From an uncultured Lachnospiraceae bacterium (lineage in GTDB: Bacteria > Bacillota > Clostridia > Lachnospirales > Lachnospiraceae): a DNA stretch of 64,000 nucleotides. Made by a program: the position numbers and the translations under genes. Of this stretch, positions 20,085 to 30,585 are shown in pieces. The stretch's first letter is position 1; each line of letters starts with the position of its first letter. The DNA lies in the NCBI GenBank assembly GCA_947625755.1, contig CANQPJ010000001.1, positions 209,330 through 273,329 of the forward strand, read 5' to 3'. The notes under the pieces are model-generated. The model did no database searches, had not been told where the DNA came from, and saw only the letters and a list, made by a program, of their open reading frames with translations.

Positions 20085-20133
20085 TTGACCATTTAACTTT
20101 AAAGCGTTAAACTTTAACGTGTTGAAGTTAAAT
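20085..20133 (+). promoter_or_regulatory. tyrA promoter with overlapping nested palindromes
   Basis: TTGACC-N17-TAAACT; ATTTAACTT...AAGTTAAAT enclosing CGTTAAA-C-TTTAACG. Confidence 0.65.
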
Positions 20134-20186
20134 AGGATTTATATTTGAAAATCTATCTTTTTTATTTAAAAATTAGGAGAATATTT

Positions 20187-21293
20187 ATGAGAAATCCAGA
20201 CAAATTAACTTATGGTTTTGTAGGAATCGGTCTTATCGGTGGTTCTGTGGCAAAAACGCTGCGCCGAGTGTACCCCGGCTGCAAAATTATTGTCTATAAT
20301 AGAGGTGCCAAACCACGTGTTATGGCTATGAACGATGGCACCGCCAACATTGCCGTAGAACAGGTGGACAAAACATTTCACGAGTGTGATTATATTTTTC
20401 TTTGTACACCGGTAGAACATAATATAAAATATTTAAAAATTTTAAAAGAAATTATAAAAGAAGATTGTATAATTACAGATGTAGGAAGTGTAAAAAATAA
20501 TATTCATGAGGCTGTTTCTGCCTTAAATATGGAATCTAATTTTATTGGCGGTCATCCAATGGCAGGTTCTGAAAAAACCAGTTATGAATATTCCAATGAC
20601 AGACTTTTAGAAAATGCCTACTATGCGATTACTCCTACGGATACCGTAGCTGATAAATATGTTGAAGAATATACAAAAATAGTGAGTGATATTGGTGCAA
20701 TTCCTATTCGAATTTCATATCAGGAGCATGACCGCGTAGTTGCTGCAATCAGTCACCTGCCGCATCTTATTGCTTCCAGTCTTGTAAATTTAGTAAAACA
20801 CAATGACAGTAAGGCAGAATACATGAAGACGATTGCTGCCGGCGGATTTAAAGATATTACACGAATTGCCTCTTCTTCCCCTGAAATGTGGGAACAGATT
20901 TGTATGACAAACAATGTTAATATCAGCGAAATACTTGGATTATACATTGAAGATTTAAAAAAATTACAAAAGGAACTGGATATAAAGAATGGGCAGGCTA
21001 TTAATAATATGATAGCTGAAAGTCGTGATTATCGTGATAATCTGGAAGAACATAATAACAGTATTATACAAAAAAGTTATAGTATTTTTTGCGATATTAT
21101 TGATGAATCCGGCGCTATAGCTACCATTGCTACAATTTTAGCCACAAATAGTGTCAGTATTAAAAATATTGGTATTATTCATAACCGTGAACATGAAGAA
21201 GGTGTGTTAAAAATTTCATTCTATGATGAGGCTTCAGCCAATAAGGCTGTAGAGCAGCTGGAACGCCACAGATATAAGATTTTTAAGCATTAG
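20187..21293 (+). CDS. tyrA: Prephenate dehydrogenase with C-terminal ACT-like domain
   Basis: YGFVGIGLIGGSVAKTLRR, CTPVEHN, GGHPMAGSEKTSYEYS; C-terminal ISFYDEASANKAVEQL region; ATG at 20187 after AGGAG. Confidence 0.9.
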   Translation: MRNPDKLTYGFVGIGLIGGSVAKTLRRVYPGCKIIVYNRGAKPRVMAMNDGTANIAVEQVDKTFHECDYIFLCTPVEHNIKYLKILKEIIKEDCIITDVGSVKNNIHEAVSALNMESNFIGGHPMAGSEKTSYEYSNDRLLENAYYAITPTDTVADKYVEEYTKIVSDIGAIPIRISYQEHDRVVAAISHLPHLIASSLVNLVKHNDSKAEYMKTIAAGGFKDITRIASSSPEMWEQICMTNNVNISEILGLYIEDLKKLQKELDIKNGQAINNMIAESRDYRDNLEEHNNSIIQKSYSIFCDIIDESGAIATIATILATNSVSIKNIGIIHNREHEEGVLKISFYDEASANKAVEQLERHRYKIFKH

Positions 21294-21337
21294 TGCAGAT
21301 TATATGGATATAATGATAAAGTACTCCAAAAAATACA

Positions 21338-21410
21338 GAGGTGCGAAAAAGCAGTTATACTTGCAAATCCGCACCTCATATGAGAGTTCCCCCGGGGAAC
21401 TCTTTATTTT
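21338..21410 (+). terminator. Tandem hairpins/terminator after tyrA
   Basis: GAGGTGCG...CGCACCTC (21338-21377), then AGAGTTCCCC-C-GGGGAACTCT-TTATTTTT (21383-21410). Confidence 0.75.
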
Positions 21411-22285
21411 TAAAACGTATATCTTTCCAAAACTTTTTTTAGATGATGCCCATAAGGTGATTTTCCGTAGTTATCAATAGCCTTTTGTAATTCATCATTA
21501 TCTATCCACCCATTGTTAAAAGCAATTTCCTCCGGTGCGGAGATAATAATTCCCTGAATACTCTCTATCTGCTTTACAAAAGTTGCCGCATCCAACAGAG
21601 ATTCCATGGTTCCTGTATCAAGCCATGCAAAACCCCGTCCTAAAAGTTCGACATCCAAAAGGTTTTCTTCCAAATACATCTTATTTAAATCTGTTATTTC
21701 CAGCTCTCCTCTGGCACTTGGTTTTACCTTTTTTGCCTTTTCAACTACATGATTATCATAAAAATACAAACCTGTTATTGCAAAATTTGATTTTGGATTT
21801 TTTGGTTTTTCTTCTAACGACACAACCTTTAAATTATCATCAAACTCCACAATTCCAAATCTTTCAGGATCATCTACCAAATAGCCGAATATTGTCGCTC
21901 TTCCCGTATTTTCATATGCTTTTTTTAAACGTTTCACCAGACCATGACCATAAAAAATATTGTCTCCCAGAATCATGGCGCAGCTGTCATCTCCGATAAA
22001 TTCTTCTCCAAGTATAAATGCCTGTGCCAATCCATCCGGAGAAGGCTGTTCCTTATAGCAAAGATGAATGCCAAATCTGCTTCCGTCTCCCAAAAGATTT
22101 TTAAAATTAGGCAAATCCTGTGGTGTGGATATTATAAGAATATCCCGGATTCCGGCAAGCATCAGTGTTGATAAGGGATAATAAATCATCGGCTTATCAT
22201 ATATCGGCAGCAGCTGTTTACTTGTAACACTCGTCAGCGGATAAAGTCTTGTTCCGCTTCCACCTGCTAAAATAATTCCTTTCAT
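21410..22285 (-). CDS. rfbA: Glucose-1-phosphate thymidylyltransferase
   Basis: [46 protein letters not shown]. Confidence 0.96.
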   Translation of the reverse strand: MKGIILAGGSGTRLYPLTSVTSKQLLPIYDKPMIYYPLSTLMLAGIRDILIISTPQDLPNFKNLLGDGSRFGIHLCYKEQPSPDGLAQAFILGEEFIGDDSCAMILGDNIFYGHGLVKRLKKAYENTGRATIFGYLVDDPERFGIVEFDDNLKVVSLEEKPKNPKSNFAITGLYFYDNHVVEKAKKVKPSARGELEITDLNKMYLEENLLDVELLGRGFAWLDTGTMESLLDAATFVKQIESIQGIIISAPEEIAFNNGWIDNDELQKAIDNYGKSPYGHHLKKVLERYTF

Positions 22286-22286
22286 A

Positions 22287-24041
22287 TTATTCCACCTCAA
22301 TTTCTATTCTATCGCTAATAAGAATTCTGTCCCGGAAATCTTTATCCAAAATACTGTTTGTCATTTCCTGTTTTCTCACAGTAGTATAAAGTCCCTCTTT
22401 ATTCTGATATATCATAAGGTTTGCGCCGGAAGGAAGTTTATCTGTCTCAAATACATAAAAATCTCCCTCTTTTGCAATGGCATAGCGTTTATTATCTTTA
22501 ATATTAAAGAAAAATATATCTTTTACATCCTCCGGATCGTTAATTCCCAAAAGATATTTAGAGCCTGACTGCAATAGTGTAAATCTGTTTTTCTTTTGAA
22601 TGGTCAAAATAGAATATCTGGAATTAAATGTAATGATTTTATCTCCCACTGTCATAGTGGTGACCTTTGACAATTTTTCCATAATTCTTGGTGTGTAGTA
22701 TGTTTTTTTGCCGTCCCGGATACATATCGTATTTAACACATATGTAGAGTACGGCAAATCTGTTATATCCGCCCTTCTCTCTTCTGCATCATATGATAAA
22801 TAAGTTCTCTTCTGGCTGAAATATCTATTATAAGTGAACACTTTTTCCACCGAAATTGCTTCTTTTTCCTCTAATCCAACCAAAATCTGAAAATCTACAT
22901 AAATTCTTCCACTATCCTCCGATAATCCCTTCACGGACAAAACATTATTATTTCTTAAAACTGAATTATATACATATGGGTCTAATTTTTTTACATTTAT
23001 ATCCTTAAACGTAAGTTCATTTTTAATAAAATCATAAATCTGTCTGTATCGTTTTGCAAAAATTCTCTCTGTGATGTATTTTGTCAATACCGGAATATCG
23101 GAATTTGCAATTAAATGTACAAAAAAAGCCTTGTACTGCATCAGATAGCAACGGTATCTATGACACACTTTCTTGAAATCCTCATAGTCATTTTCCGTGT
23201 TCTCCGGATCTGCAATCGTATACAGCGGATAATACAATCTGATAAAACTATGCTCCCATATTGCTTTATTATACTGCATGCTCTTTTTAAATTCCTGAAT
23301 GCTCAACTTTATCTGTGACTGAAAGGAATCACATCTGTCCGAAATCATAGGAAATTCTGCTGTCTGGTCCGTAAGTGATATTTTTTCATCATTGGTCTTT
23401 TTTCGCCAAAAATACACGACATCTGTAAGCACACTGATTTTTTTTGCACGCATTGCTGCCTTATATACGAATATTCTGTCCGCTATCAGAAGATTGGCTG
23501 GCATTTCAATTTGATTTTCCCTGATGAAATCCATTCTGTATACAGCATTCCAATAAAACACCTGATTCGTAAAAGACTCTTTTTCCTCATCCGTAGTCAA
23601 AACCTTATCTTCCACAAATACATTATTTTCATGTGGTGCAATCAGGTATGTGTTCATAAACGCATTGGTAAGCTTCATTGGCAGTCCCGATGCAAAATCA
23701 GAACCATCCTGCTCTATCCTTGCAATCAGCTTTTTGTAGGCGCCGTCAGCAACAACATCATCTGAATCAACCAATGCCAGATATTTACCCTTCGCTTTTG
23801 CAATACCTATCTGTGAAGAAATAGCTCCTCCGGAATTAGGCTTTTCAATGAGATGAAATTGTGGCTTATCCTTTATAAATTCTTTGATAACCGATACGGA
23901 ATTATCCGTACTGGAATCATCCACAATCAGCACTTCATAGGAATCAATTTCCTGCTTTTCAATAGAACTGAGACAATCCTCAAGGTATTGTTCATTATTA
24001 TAACTTAACACTACTACAGAAAGAGTCACTTTATTTTCCAT
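22287..24041 (-). CDS. GT2-family glycosyltransferase with long C-terminal extension
   Basis: [45 protein letters not shown]. Confidence 0.9.
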   Translation of the reverse strand: MENKVTLSVVVLSYNNEQYLEDCLSSIEKQEIDSYEVLIVDDSSTDNSVSVIKEFIKDKPQFHLIEKPNSGGAISSQIGIAKAKGKYLALVDSDDVVADGAYKKLIARIEQDGSDFASGLPMKLTNAFMNTYLIAPHENNVFVEDKVLTTDEEKESFTNQVFYWNAVYRMDFIRENQIEMPANLLIADRIFVYKAAMRAKKISVLTDVVYFWRKKTNDEKISLTDQTAEFPMISDRCDSFQSQIKLSIQEFKKSMQYNKAIWEHSFIRLYYPLYTIADPENTENDYEDFKKVCHRYRCYLMQYKAFFVHLIANSDIPVLTKYITERIFAKRYRQIYDFIKNELTFKDINVKKLDPYVYNSVLRNNNVLSVKGLSEDSGRIYVDFQILVGLEEKEAISVEKVFTYNRYFSQKRTYLSYDAEERRADITDLPYSTYVLNTICIRDGKKTYYTPRIMEKLSKVTTMTVGDKIITFNSRYSILTIQKKNRFTLLQSGSKYLLGINDPEDVKDIFFFNIKDNKRYAIAKEGDFYVFETDKLPSGANLMIYQNKEGLYTTVRKQEMTNSILDKDFRDRILISDRIEIEVE

Positions 24042-25125
24042 TCTGAAAATACTCCTTTATTCTACTACATATATCTAATGCCTGATTTTCTGTTAAATCA
24101 GCATACATTGGAAGACATAATATATTTTGAGATACTTCCTTTGCAATCGGGGTTGTATTATAATCTTGGAACAATGGCATGTCATTCGTTGCCGGATAAA
24201 AATATCTTCTTGAGTAGATTCCCGCCTGTTCCATATATTTCATCAATCCATCAGCTGAAAATTTACTGTCACTGACAAACACCGGATAATAACCATAATT
24301 GTATTCTACATCATCCCGTCTTTGCAGCAATATCAGAGAGGAAATATCCTTTAATTCATCATCATATATCTCGGAAATTTTTCTTCTTTTCTTAATATTA
24401 TCATCTATATGTCGCAAATTAACAATTCCCATGGAAGCGGAAAATTCATTCATTTTTGAATTGACGCCATTGTATACTGTAAGCGCATCTGATATACCAA
24501 AATTGGAACGCGCCACAACTTCTTTAAGCATCTCTTCGGACTGTAATACTGCCATTCCGCCTTCAATAGAATTAAATACTTTCGTACCATGAAAACTGAA
24601 CATAGATGCATCGCCGTAAGTTCCAATATCTTCCCCTTGAACCCTGACTCCAAAGGCATGCGCCGCATCATAAATAACTTTCAAGTGATGTCTGTCAGCA
24701 ATATCCTGTATTTTTTTCACATCACAGGGAGAACCGTATACATGCACCGGAACAATCGCAACAGTATCAGGAGTAATTAATTCTTCGATTTTATCCGCAT
24801 CAATATTATAATCTTTCCTGTTAATGTCACAGAATACCGGCTTATGACCCGAATTCAGTATTGCCAATGTAGTTGAAACAAACGTAAACGGTGTTGTTAT
24901 GATTTTCCCCGGCTCTATGCAGGATAAAAGATTCTGCAGCATCATATGTCCGTTGCACTGTAAATCAATATGCTGGTAATTATATTTTTCTTTGATTACT
25001 TTCTTAAACTTCTGATACTTTGGTCCAAAGTTTGTTATGTGTTTTGTCTCCCAAATAGATTTTATCTCTTCTATATATTCCTCATATTCAGGCAACGCAG
25101 GTCTGGTAACAAATATTTTTTCCAT
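24031..25125 (-). CDS. DegT/DnrJ/EryC1/StrS-family sugar aminotransferase
   Basis: VYDAAHAFGVRVQGEDIGTYGDASMFSFHGTKVFNSIEGG (PLP-lysine motif); ATG at 25125. Confidence 0.92.
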   Translation of the reverse strand: MEKIFVTRPALPEYEEYIEEIKSIWETKHITNFGPKYQKFKKVIKEKYNYQHIDLQCNGHMMLQNLLSCIEPGKIITTPFTFVSTTLAILNSGHKPVFCDINRKDYNIDADKIEELITPDTVAIVPVHVYGSPCDVKKIQDIADRHHLKVIYDAAHAFGVRVQGEDIGTYGDASMFSFHGTKVFNSIEGGMAVLQSEEMLKEVVARSNFGISDALTVYNGVNSKMNEFSASMGIVNLRHIDDNIKKRRKISEIYDDELKDISSLILLQRRDDVEYNYGYYPVFVSDSKFSADGLMKYMEQAGIYSRRYFYPATNDMPLFQDYNTTPIAKEVSQNILCLPMYADLTENQALDICSRIKEYFQNGK

Positions 25126-25127
25126 CG

Positions 25128-26414
25128 CTAATACCTCCAGTCCATGAGTGCTGTCACGCAATCCAAATCAAAAACCGGTATGCCGCATTTCTTTGACACA
25201 TCATATCTTTCTCTGAATGAATCATCAATAAATATAGCATCTTTATGTTTAATGTAATCACTTTTCAATGTATTATCCTTAATGTGAATAATGTTGTGGA
25301 AAAGGGATTTATCAATATGATATTTTTGTAATGACTGTTCTATATCTTTTGCATGTCTTGTCAGTAACTCAATTTTTTTGTTTTTATTCAAACACTGATA
25401 AATAAACGCGATTACCTCTGTGTTGACCGTATCTTTATACGTTACAGTATCATCAAAATCAATATATACATAATTGTAGTCAATATCTAATATATACTTA
25501 TTAGAAAAAGCCCTGTCAACTTCCGCATGGTTTAACAGATTTGGTATCGCCTTAACCTGATAGCCCATCAGCTGGTATACTGTATTTAGAATGTAGTTAA
25601 ATCCCCTGACACGGCTGGTAGACATGCTTCCGGCAACACGCGGCGCCATTTCCAGCAATTTGAAATGTCCTTTTGCATCAAGTTTTACTTGGAAAAACCA
25701 CACTCCATTCAACGATACTTTTTTGTTAATGCTTTCAGCAATCTGCTTTACTTCATCCGGCAGTTTCACCGTGACGGAATGTACACTGATGCCGGTTTTA
25801 ATACGTTTTCTCTGACGCATCGAAGCAGCAATCAATTCTCCCCGGCTGTCGGTAAAGCAGTCAATCGTATATTCATCTCCAGGCAATAATTCAGAAATTA
25901 CATATTCATCTGCCTTCTTTCGGAGAAATTCAAGGTCATCCATTGTGTTTATTTTCATAATTCCCTGCGAGCCCTGTCCAATATCAGGCTTTGCAAACAG
26001 CGGCAGGTCATTTTCAGTTATTTCATCAATGTGATATGTCTTTGGTATATACCATTCTCCTGCCAGTTTTTCATATGTTTTCTTTTTAGAACGTGCCATG
26101 TCGCACGCCTCTTTTTCGGAGGTGGCAATTTTACATTTTATCTCTTCTCTGTGTTCTGACAGATAAAGAATCACATCATCATATGCGGGGATTAACACAT
26201 CTATATGCTTCTCTTGTATAACAGCATTTAATTCTTCCATAAAAGTATCAGCGGTAATAAAAGAGATTCCCTGTATATAGTTTTTATACACCATTCTTCC
26301 ATGAGAAGAAACAGAACTCAATCCATATAAATTAATATGTTTGTCAAACTTTAATGCATTATGCACCTCTAATCCAATCTCTGAACCACATGGAAATACT
26401 AAAACATTAATCAT
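25128..26414 (-). CDS. ATP-grasp protein fused to a C-terminal HAD-like domain
   Basis: MINVLVFPCGSEIGLEVHNAL; ATP-grasp region PLFAKPDIGQGSQGI...WFFQVKLDAKGHFKLLEMAPRVAGS; HAD DFDDTVTYKDT...IFIDDSFRERYD. Confidence 0.85.
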   Translation of the reverse strand: MINVLVFPCGSEIGLEVHNALKFDKHINLYGLSSVSSHGRMVYKNYIQGISFITADTFMEELNAVIQEKHIDVLIPAYDDVILYLSEHREEIKCKIATSEKEACDMARSKKKTYEKLAGEWYIPKTYHIDEITENDLPLFAKPDIGQGSQGIMKINTMDDLEFLRKKADEYVISELLPGDEYTIDCFTDSRGELIAASMRQRKRIKTGISVHSVTVKLPDEVKQIAESINKKVSLNGVWFFQVKLDAKGHFKLLEMAPRVAGSMSTSRVRGFNYILNTVYQLMGYQVKAIPNLLNHAEVDRAFSNKYILDIDYNYVYIDFDDTVTYKDTVNTEVIAFIYQCLNKNKKIELLTRHAKDIEQSLQKYHIDKSLFHNIIHIKDNTLKSDYIKHKDAIFIDDSFRERYDVSKKCGIPVFDLDCVTALMDWRY

Positions 26415-29199
26415 CTTTATCCTCTTTCAAAACAATATCCAAAACCTTCTCGCAAGAATGTCCGTTACAGTATTTTGACATACTGTCGCAAAACTCACGT
26501 AACTTTTTAGAATGTTCATAATCATATTGTTCAATATTTTCTATCGCCTCAATCAGGCTGTCATTATTCTGAAGAATCGGACCAGGTAATGTATCCATTC
26601 CAACATAGAGACCTCGGGTTTCATTGATGTATTCTTCCAAATCATACGCATAGAACAATATCGGTTTCTTTGCGCTGGCAAAATCATAGAATACGCTGGA
26701 ATAATCAGTAATGAGAATATCCGCAATGCAAAGTAACTCCATAACATCTTCTTCCCCACTGACATTTAGTAAAAAATCTTTATACCTGCTATCTATCTCC
26801 AAACTGTCAGCAATTAAGTGATGCAGTTTTACAAGCAGAACATACTCCCCGCTGAATTTTTGATACAACTCTTCAATATCAAACGGAAGCTCAAAATCAT
26901 ACCCTCTCACATAGTCTCCCTGCAAATCTCTCCACGTAGGTGCATAAACAATCACTTTTTTTCCTCGAATTGCAGGATACTGTGCAAATAATCTGTCCTT
27001 TGCCTTATTTTTTAATTCGTCTTTATAAAAAATATCGTTAATCGGATACCCTTCCTTGATTAAAGTCTTTTTAAATCGAAAAGCATTTACCAGCTTGTCC
27101 GCACCATAATCATTGTCCGCCAAAAAATAATCCCAGTTCTGACTTTCCTGATAAAGATTTCCAAATGCCTGTTTTTCCGGTCCCTCGCACTCAATATCAA
27201 ATCCCAGTTTTTTCAGTGGAGTACCATGCCATGTCTGCAGATAAACTGTCTCCTGCCTCTTTTGTTTTACCGGGAAGAGAATGTTATTCACCCAATATTT
27301 TGCTTTTGCCAGATAGTAAAAGTATTCAGAAGTTCCTCTCTCTACCAGAATCGGATTTCCCGGAATACGTTTACTGTCTACATCAGGGTATGCCCATACA
27401 AATTTAAAATCAGAATATTTTGGATTGGAAATCATATATTCATATAAATATTTCGGATTTCCCGTATAATTTTTTCCAAGATTTGCCTCGAAGAATATCA
27501 AATGATCATCTGCTTCTTCATTTTTGAGCGTCTCAAAATATTTTTCCCGACCTGTCTGGAATTTAATTCCCTTCTCGTATTCATCCACTGATGTATGCCA
27601 TGCATTTAGATTATACTGATTGATTCCAAGATAGAAAGATGTAACCATATCTTCGGGCATATAGCACGTATAAAGGTATCTTTCTTTTGTAGAATAATCA
27701 GCATTCTTTTTTACCAGAAATCCTGTCTCTTTATAACCACCGACATATTGAATACCCAATCGGAAATTTAAACGGGCATTGTAGTACATATTTTCATGCA
27801 ATTTGTCCATATCAATTATAATACTGTCAGTTATGGTTCTATCTGCTCTGTCAAATGTTTTTTCATGAAGGACAAAATTGTTCTTTGCATAATTATCCGT
27901 AACATACAATGTATATTTTTTAATCTTTGACAACAGCGAATAAACCTGTATGTCAAGTATGATTTTCCCATCTTTTTCCGATACGTCACAGTCTGATGTG
28001 AACGTGTTTGTTGCCAAATCAAAATCATATTTTTCATTGTATAAATAATGATTGTCTTTGTTACAAATCAATAATATCTGCCGATCAAAGAAAGTGAGTA
28101 CATTGCCGTACGCTTCACTTAAAATATAATCCTCTGCCGCTCTGGTTTTTGGCTGTATAATCTTAATCCAGTTTGTTTCCAGTTTATTTCCATTCTTTCC
28201 GTATATCTCAAATTCTAATAAAAATCTGTCAATCAGATTAATCTCCCGATCCAGAAGGCTGTTTACATTTTCTATCACGACTTGAGTATCCGTAGGTATT
28301 GACACAACTTTCTCTCTTTCATTGGTCTTTAAATCTTTAATATATAATATAAATTCACTGCATTTTTTATAGTTTTCATTCAGATTAATCAGTAATTTAT
28401 TTTCGCTTGCCTCGTATGAAATCTTGTCGATATATTTATATTTTGGTTTCAATTCCTGTATTTTTACTTTCAGTTTTCCCGGTTCAAAGATATAACAATT
28501 ATCAGGCTCTGCAATATACAGTCTGGATAAATCCTCCCGGATTGTTATTGTTTGGTCTGATATATTTTTTGTGACAATAGGAATATAACAGTCTTCTTTT
28601 AACAAGAGTATCTGCATTTCTCCGTTTTCTTCAAAAAGAGTATATATATCATTAACTTCCACTCTGTCACTTGAAATCTCAAAAGATTTTATAATCTCAT
28701 ATTTATTATTGACAAACAGAAGTCTTTTCTTGTCATCCCGATTTTCTTTGTTCGAACAAAACATATGGAAATCAATCCGCAGACTGTTATCCACCACATC
28801 AAAAGCAACCAACGCATATTCTGCATCGGCTGTACTATATTTTTTATCATTTACTTTTACAAAATGCTCTCCAATCTCAAAATCAAATTCTTCTCCTTCA
28901 AAAGTGGCTGTAATGGAATACCCCTCCACCAGAAGTTTAAAATTCTTATTTCTGAGCATAGTCAGGGAGGCATTGTTTAGAGGCAAATATACCTTTCCTT
29001 CTTTGCTTTTCGTTTTTTTATTATTTTGAGTTTCTACAAATGTCCATGGATTATGAAATTTAGCAGGAGTTTCCATTACGATATTATTATTTTCAATATA
29101 TATTTTTATTTCCGGTTTTAAGGAACTCCTTAATTTTCTCCCCAGTTTACTTTTTATAACACTGAAATAAATCCGTTTAAATATCCTTTTTATTATCAT
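26407..29199 (-). CDS. CDP-glycerol glycerophosphotransferase family (TagB/TagF-like) protein
   Basis: TWHGTPLKKLGFD, VIVYAPTWRD, LLVKLHHLI, DILITDYSSVFYDFASAKKPILFY. Confidence 0.92.
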   Translation of the reverse strand: MIIKRIFKRIYFSVIKSKLGRKLRSSLKPEIKIYIENNNIVMETPAKFHNPWTFVETQNNKKTKSKEGKVYLPLNNASLTMLRNKNFKLLVEGYSITATFEGEEFDFEIGEHFVKVNDKKYSTADAEYALVAFDVVDNSLRIDFHMFCSNKENRDDKKRLLFVNNKYEIIKSFEISSDRVEVNDIYTLFEENGEMQILLLKEDCYIPIVTKNISDQTITIREDLSRLYIAEPDNCYIFEPGKLKVKIQELKPKYKYIDKISYEASENKLLINLNENYKKCSEFILYIKDLKTNEREKVVSIPTDTQVVIENVNSLLDREINLIDRFLLEFEIYGKNGNKLETNWIKIIQPKTRAAEDYILSEAYGNVLTFFDRQILLICNKDNHYLYNEKYDFDLATNTFTSDCDVSEKDGKIILDIQVYSLLSKIKKYTLYVTDNYAKNNFVLHEKTFDRADRTITDSIIIDMDKLHENMYYNARLNFRLGIQYVGGYKETGFLVKKNADYSTKERYLYTCYMPEDMVTSFYLGINQYNLNAWHTSVDEYEKGIKFQTGREKYFETLKNEEADDHLIFFEANLGKNYTGNPKYLYEYMISNPKYSDFKFVWAYPDVDSKRIPGNPILVERGTSEYFYYLAKAKYWVNNILFPVKQKRQETVYLQTWHGTPLKKLGFDIECEGPEKQAFGNLYQESQNWDYFLADNDYGADKLVNAFRFKKTLIKEGYPINDIFYKDELKNKAKDRLFAQYPAIRGKKVIVYAPTWRDLQGDYVRGYDFELPFDIEELYQKFSGEYVLLVKLHHLIADSLEIDSRYKDFLLNVSGEEDVMELLCIADILITDYSSVFYDFASAKKPILFYAYDLEEYINETRGLYVGMDTLPGPILQNNDSLIEAIENIEQYDYEHSKKLREFCDSMSKYCNGHSCEKVLDIVLKEDKDD

Positions 29200-29259
29200 A
29201 ATTTAATCTCCTAATGCATATTCAATTAATTTTACCATAATATGGAATTCTTTTCAATT

Positions 29260-30570
29260 CTAATAAATGCTGTCAAGAACCTCAAAATAAGTCTCAAATG
29301 TCTTTCTGCAGCACATTGGATTATTAATAACAACACCTTCCAGTTTTAACCCTGCCATGGCAAAGCTCATAGCCACACGGTGATCCTCATATGTATCAAT
29401 TTCTGCACCATGTAATGTTTGAGGAACAATCAAAACATTTGTCATATTGTTTTCTTCTATAATTTCTGTCCAGCATCCTATCTTTTTTAGTTCATCTGCC
29501 ATTACCTGCACCCTGTCTGATTCCTGTTTTCTGATATGAGCAATATTTAAAATCTTTGTTGGAGTTTCTGCAAAGGCGGCAACAACTGCCATTGTCAAAG
29601 CCTGATCGGAAAAATCTGACATATCCAGCTCGATGCCATGATAAGATTTTATTCCTGTGGCATCTATCTCTACCGCATCTGCCTCTTCTCTTAATATGCA
29701 TCCTAACTGTTTAAGTATGTATAAAAATTTTACATCTCCCTGCATGGAATCCAGATGGATTCCTTTCACTTTACTTTTAACCCCCAGTAATAACGCCATC
29801 GCATAAAAATAACATGCAGCGGACATATCCGGTTCAATTTTATATTCCTTTTTGGAAAAACACTGCTTTTTAATTACATATTTCTTTAATTCTTCCCCTG
29901 TTTTTTCTTTTGCGTTTTCTATTTCTACATACTTTATTCCAAACTGTTCTAACATTCGTAAGGTAATCTTAATATATGCTCCATTAATTCTGGAACCTGT
30001 AAGTGTAATATTTAATCCATTTACAGCGCCGGCAAGCAGCAGGGCGCTGGCATATTGACTGCTGTCCGTGGTATCAATACTAATATCGGGCTGTTTTATT
30101 CCCTTTGAATGAATCTCAAAAGGAAAATGACCTTCCTGCTCCAGACAATGAATAATTACGCCTTTCTCCCGTAAACTCTCCAAAAGACGACTCATCGGAC
30201 GTTTTTTCATCTGTTCGGATGATTCTAAAACATAATCACCACCACATACTGCAAGAAGTACCGTCATAAATCTTGCGGCAGTCCCTGCACTACGCACATT
30301 GATTGTCGCATGGGGATTTGGAATACAACCGTTTTCTCCTTTTATTGTCACCTGTTTTCTTTCTTCGTCAATATCAAGCTGAAATCCCAGCCGGTCCAGG
30401 CAATCTAAAAAGGCTCTGGAATCATCACTGAATAATACCCCTTTTAGTTTACAGCTTCCATTAGACATTGCCGCCAGCATTAACGCTCTGTTGGTAATAC
30501 TTTTGGAACCCGGAACCTCCACATTAATATTCTTTTTTTCCGTCACTTTTTTTACAATATATTTTTCCAT
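29260..30570 (-). CDS. aroA: 3-phosphoshikimate 1-carboxyvinyltransferase (EPSP synthase)
   Basis: VPGSKSITNRALMLAA, RSAGTAARFMT, DHRVAMSFAMAGL. Confidence 0.96.
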   Translation of the reverse strand: MEKYIVKKVTEKKNINVEVPGSKSITNRALMLAAMSNGSCKLKGVLFSDDSRAFLDCLDRLGFQLDIDEERKQVTIKGENGCIPNPHATINVRSAGTAARFMTVLLAVCGGDYVLESSEQMKKRPMSRLLESLREKGVIIHCLEQEGHFPFEIHSKGIKQPDISIDTTDSSQYASALLLAGAVNGLNITLTGSRINGAYIKITLRMLEQFGIKYVEIENAKEKTGEELKKYVIKKQCFSKKEYKIEPDMSAACYFYAMALLLGVKSKVKGIHLDSMQGDVKFLYILKQLGCILREEADAVEIDATGIKSYHGIELDMSDFSDQALTMAVVAAFAETPTKILNIAHIRKQESDRVQVMADELKKIGCWTEIIEENNMTNVLIVPQTLHGAEIDTYEDHRVAMSFAMAGLKLEGVVINNPMCCRKTFETYFEVLDSIY

Positions 30571-30585
30571 AGTCTTTTCACACCT

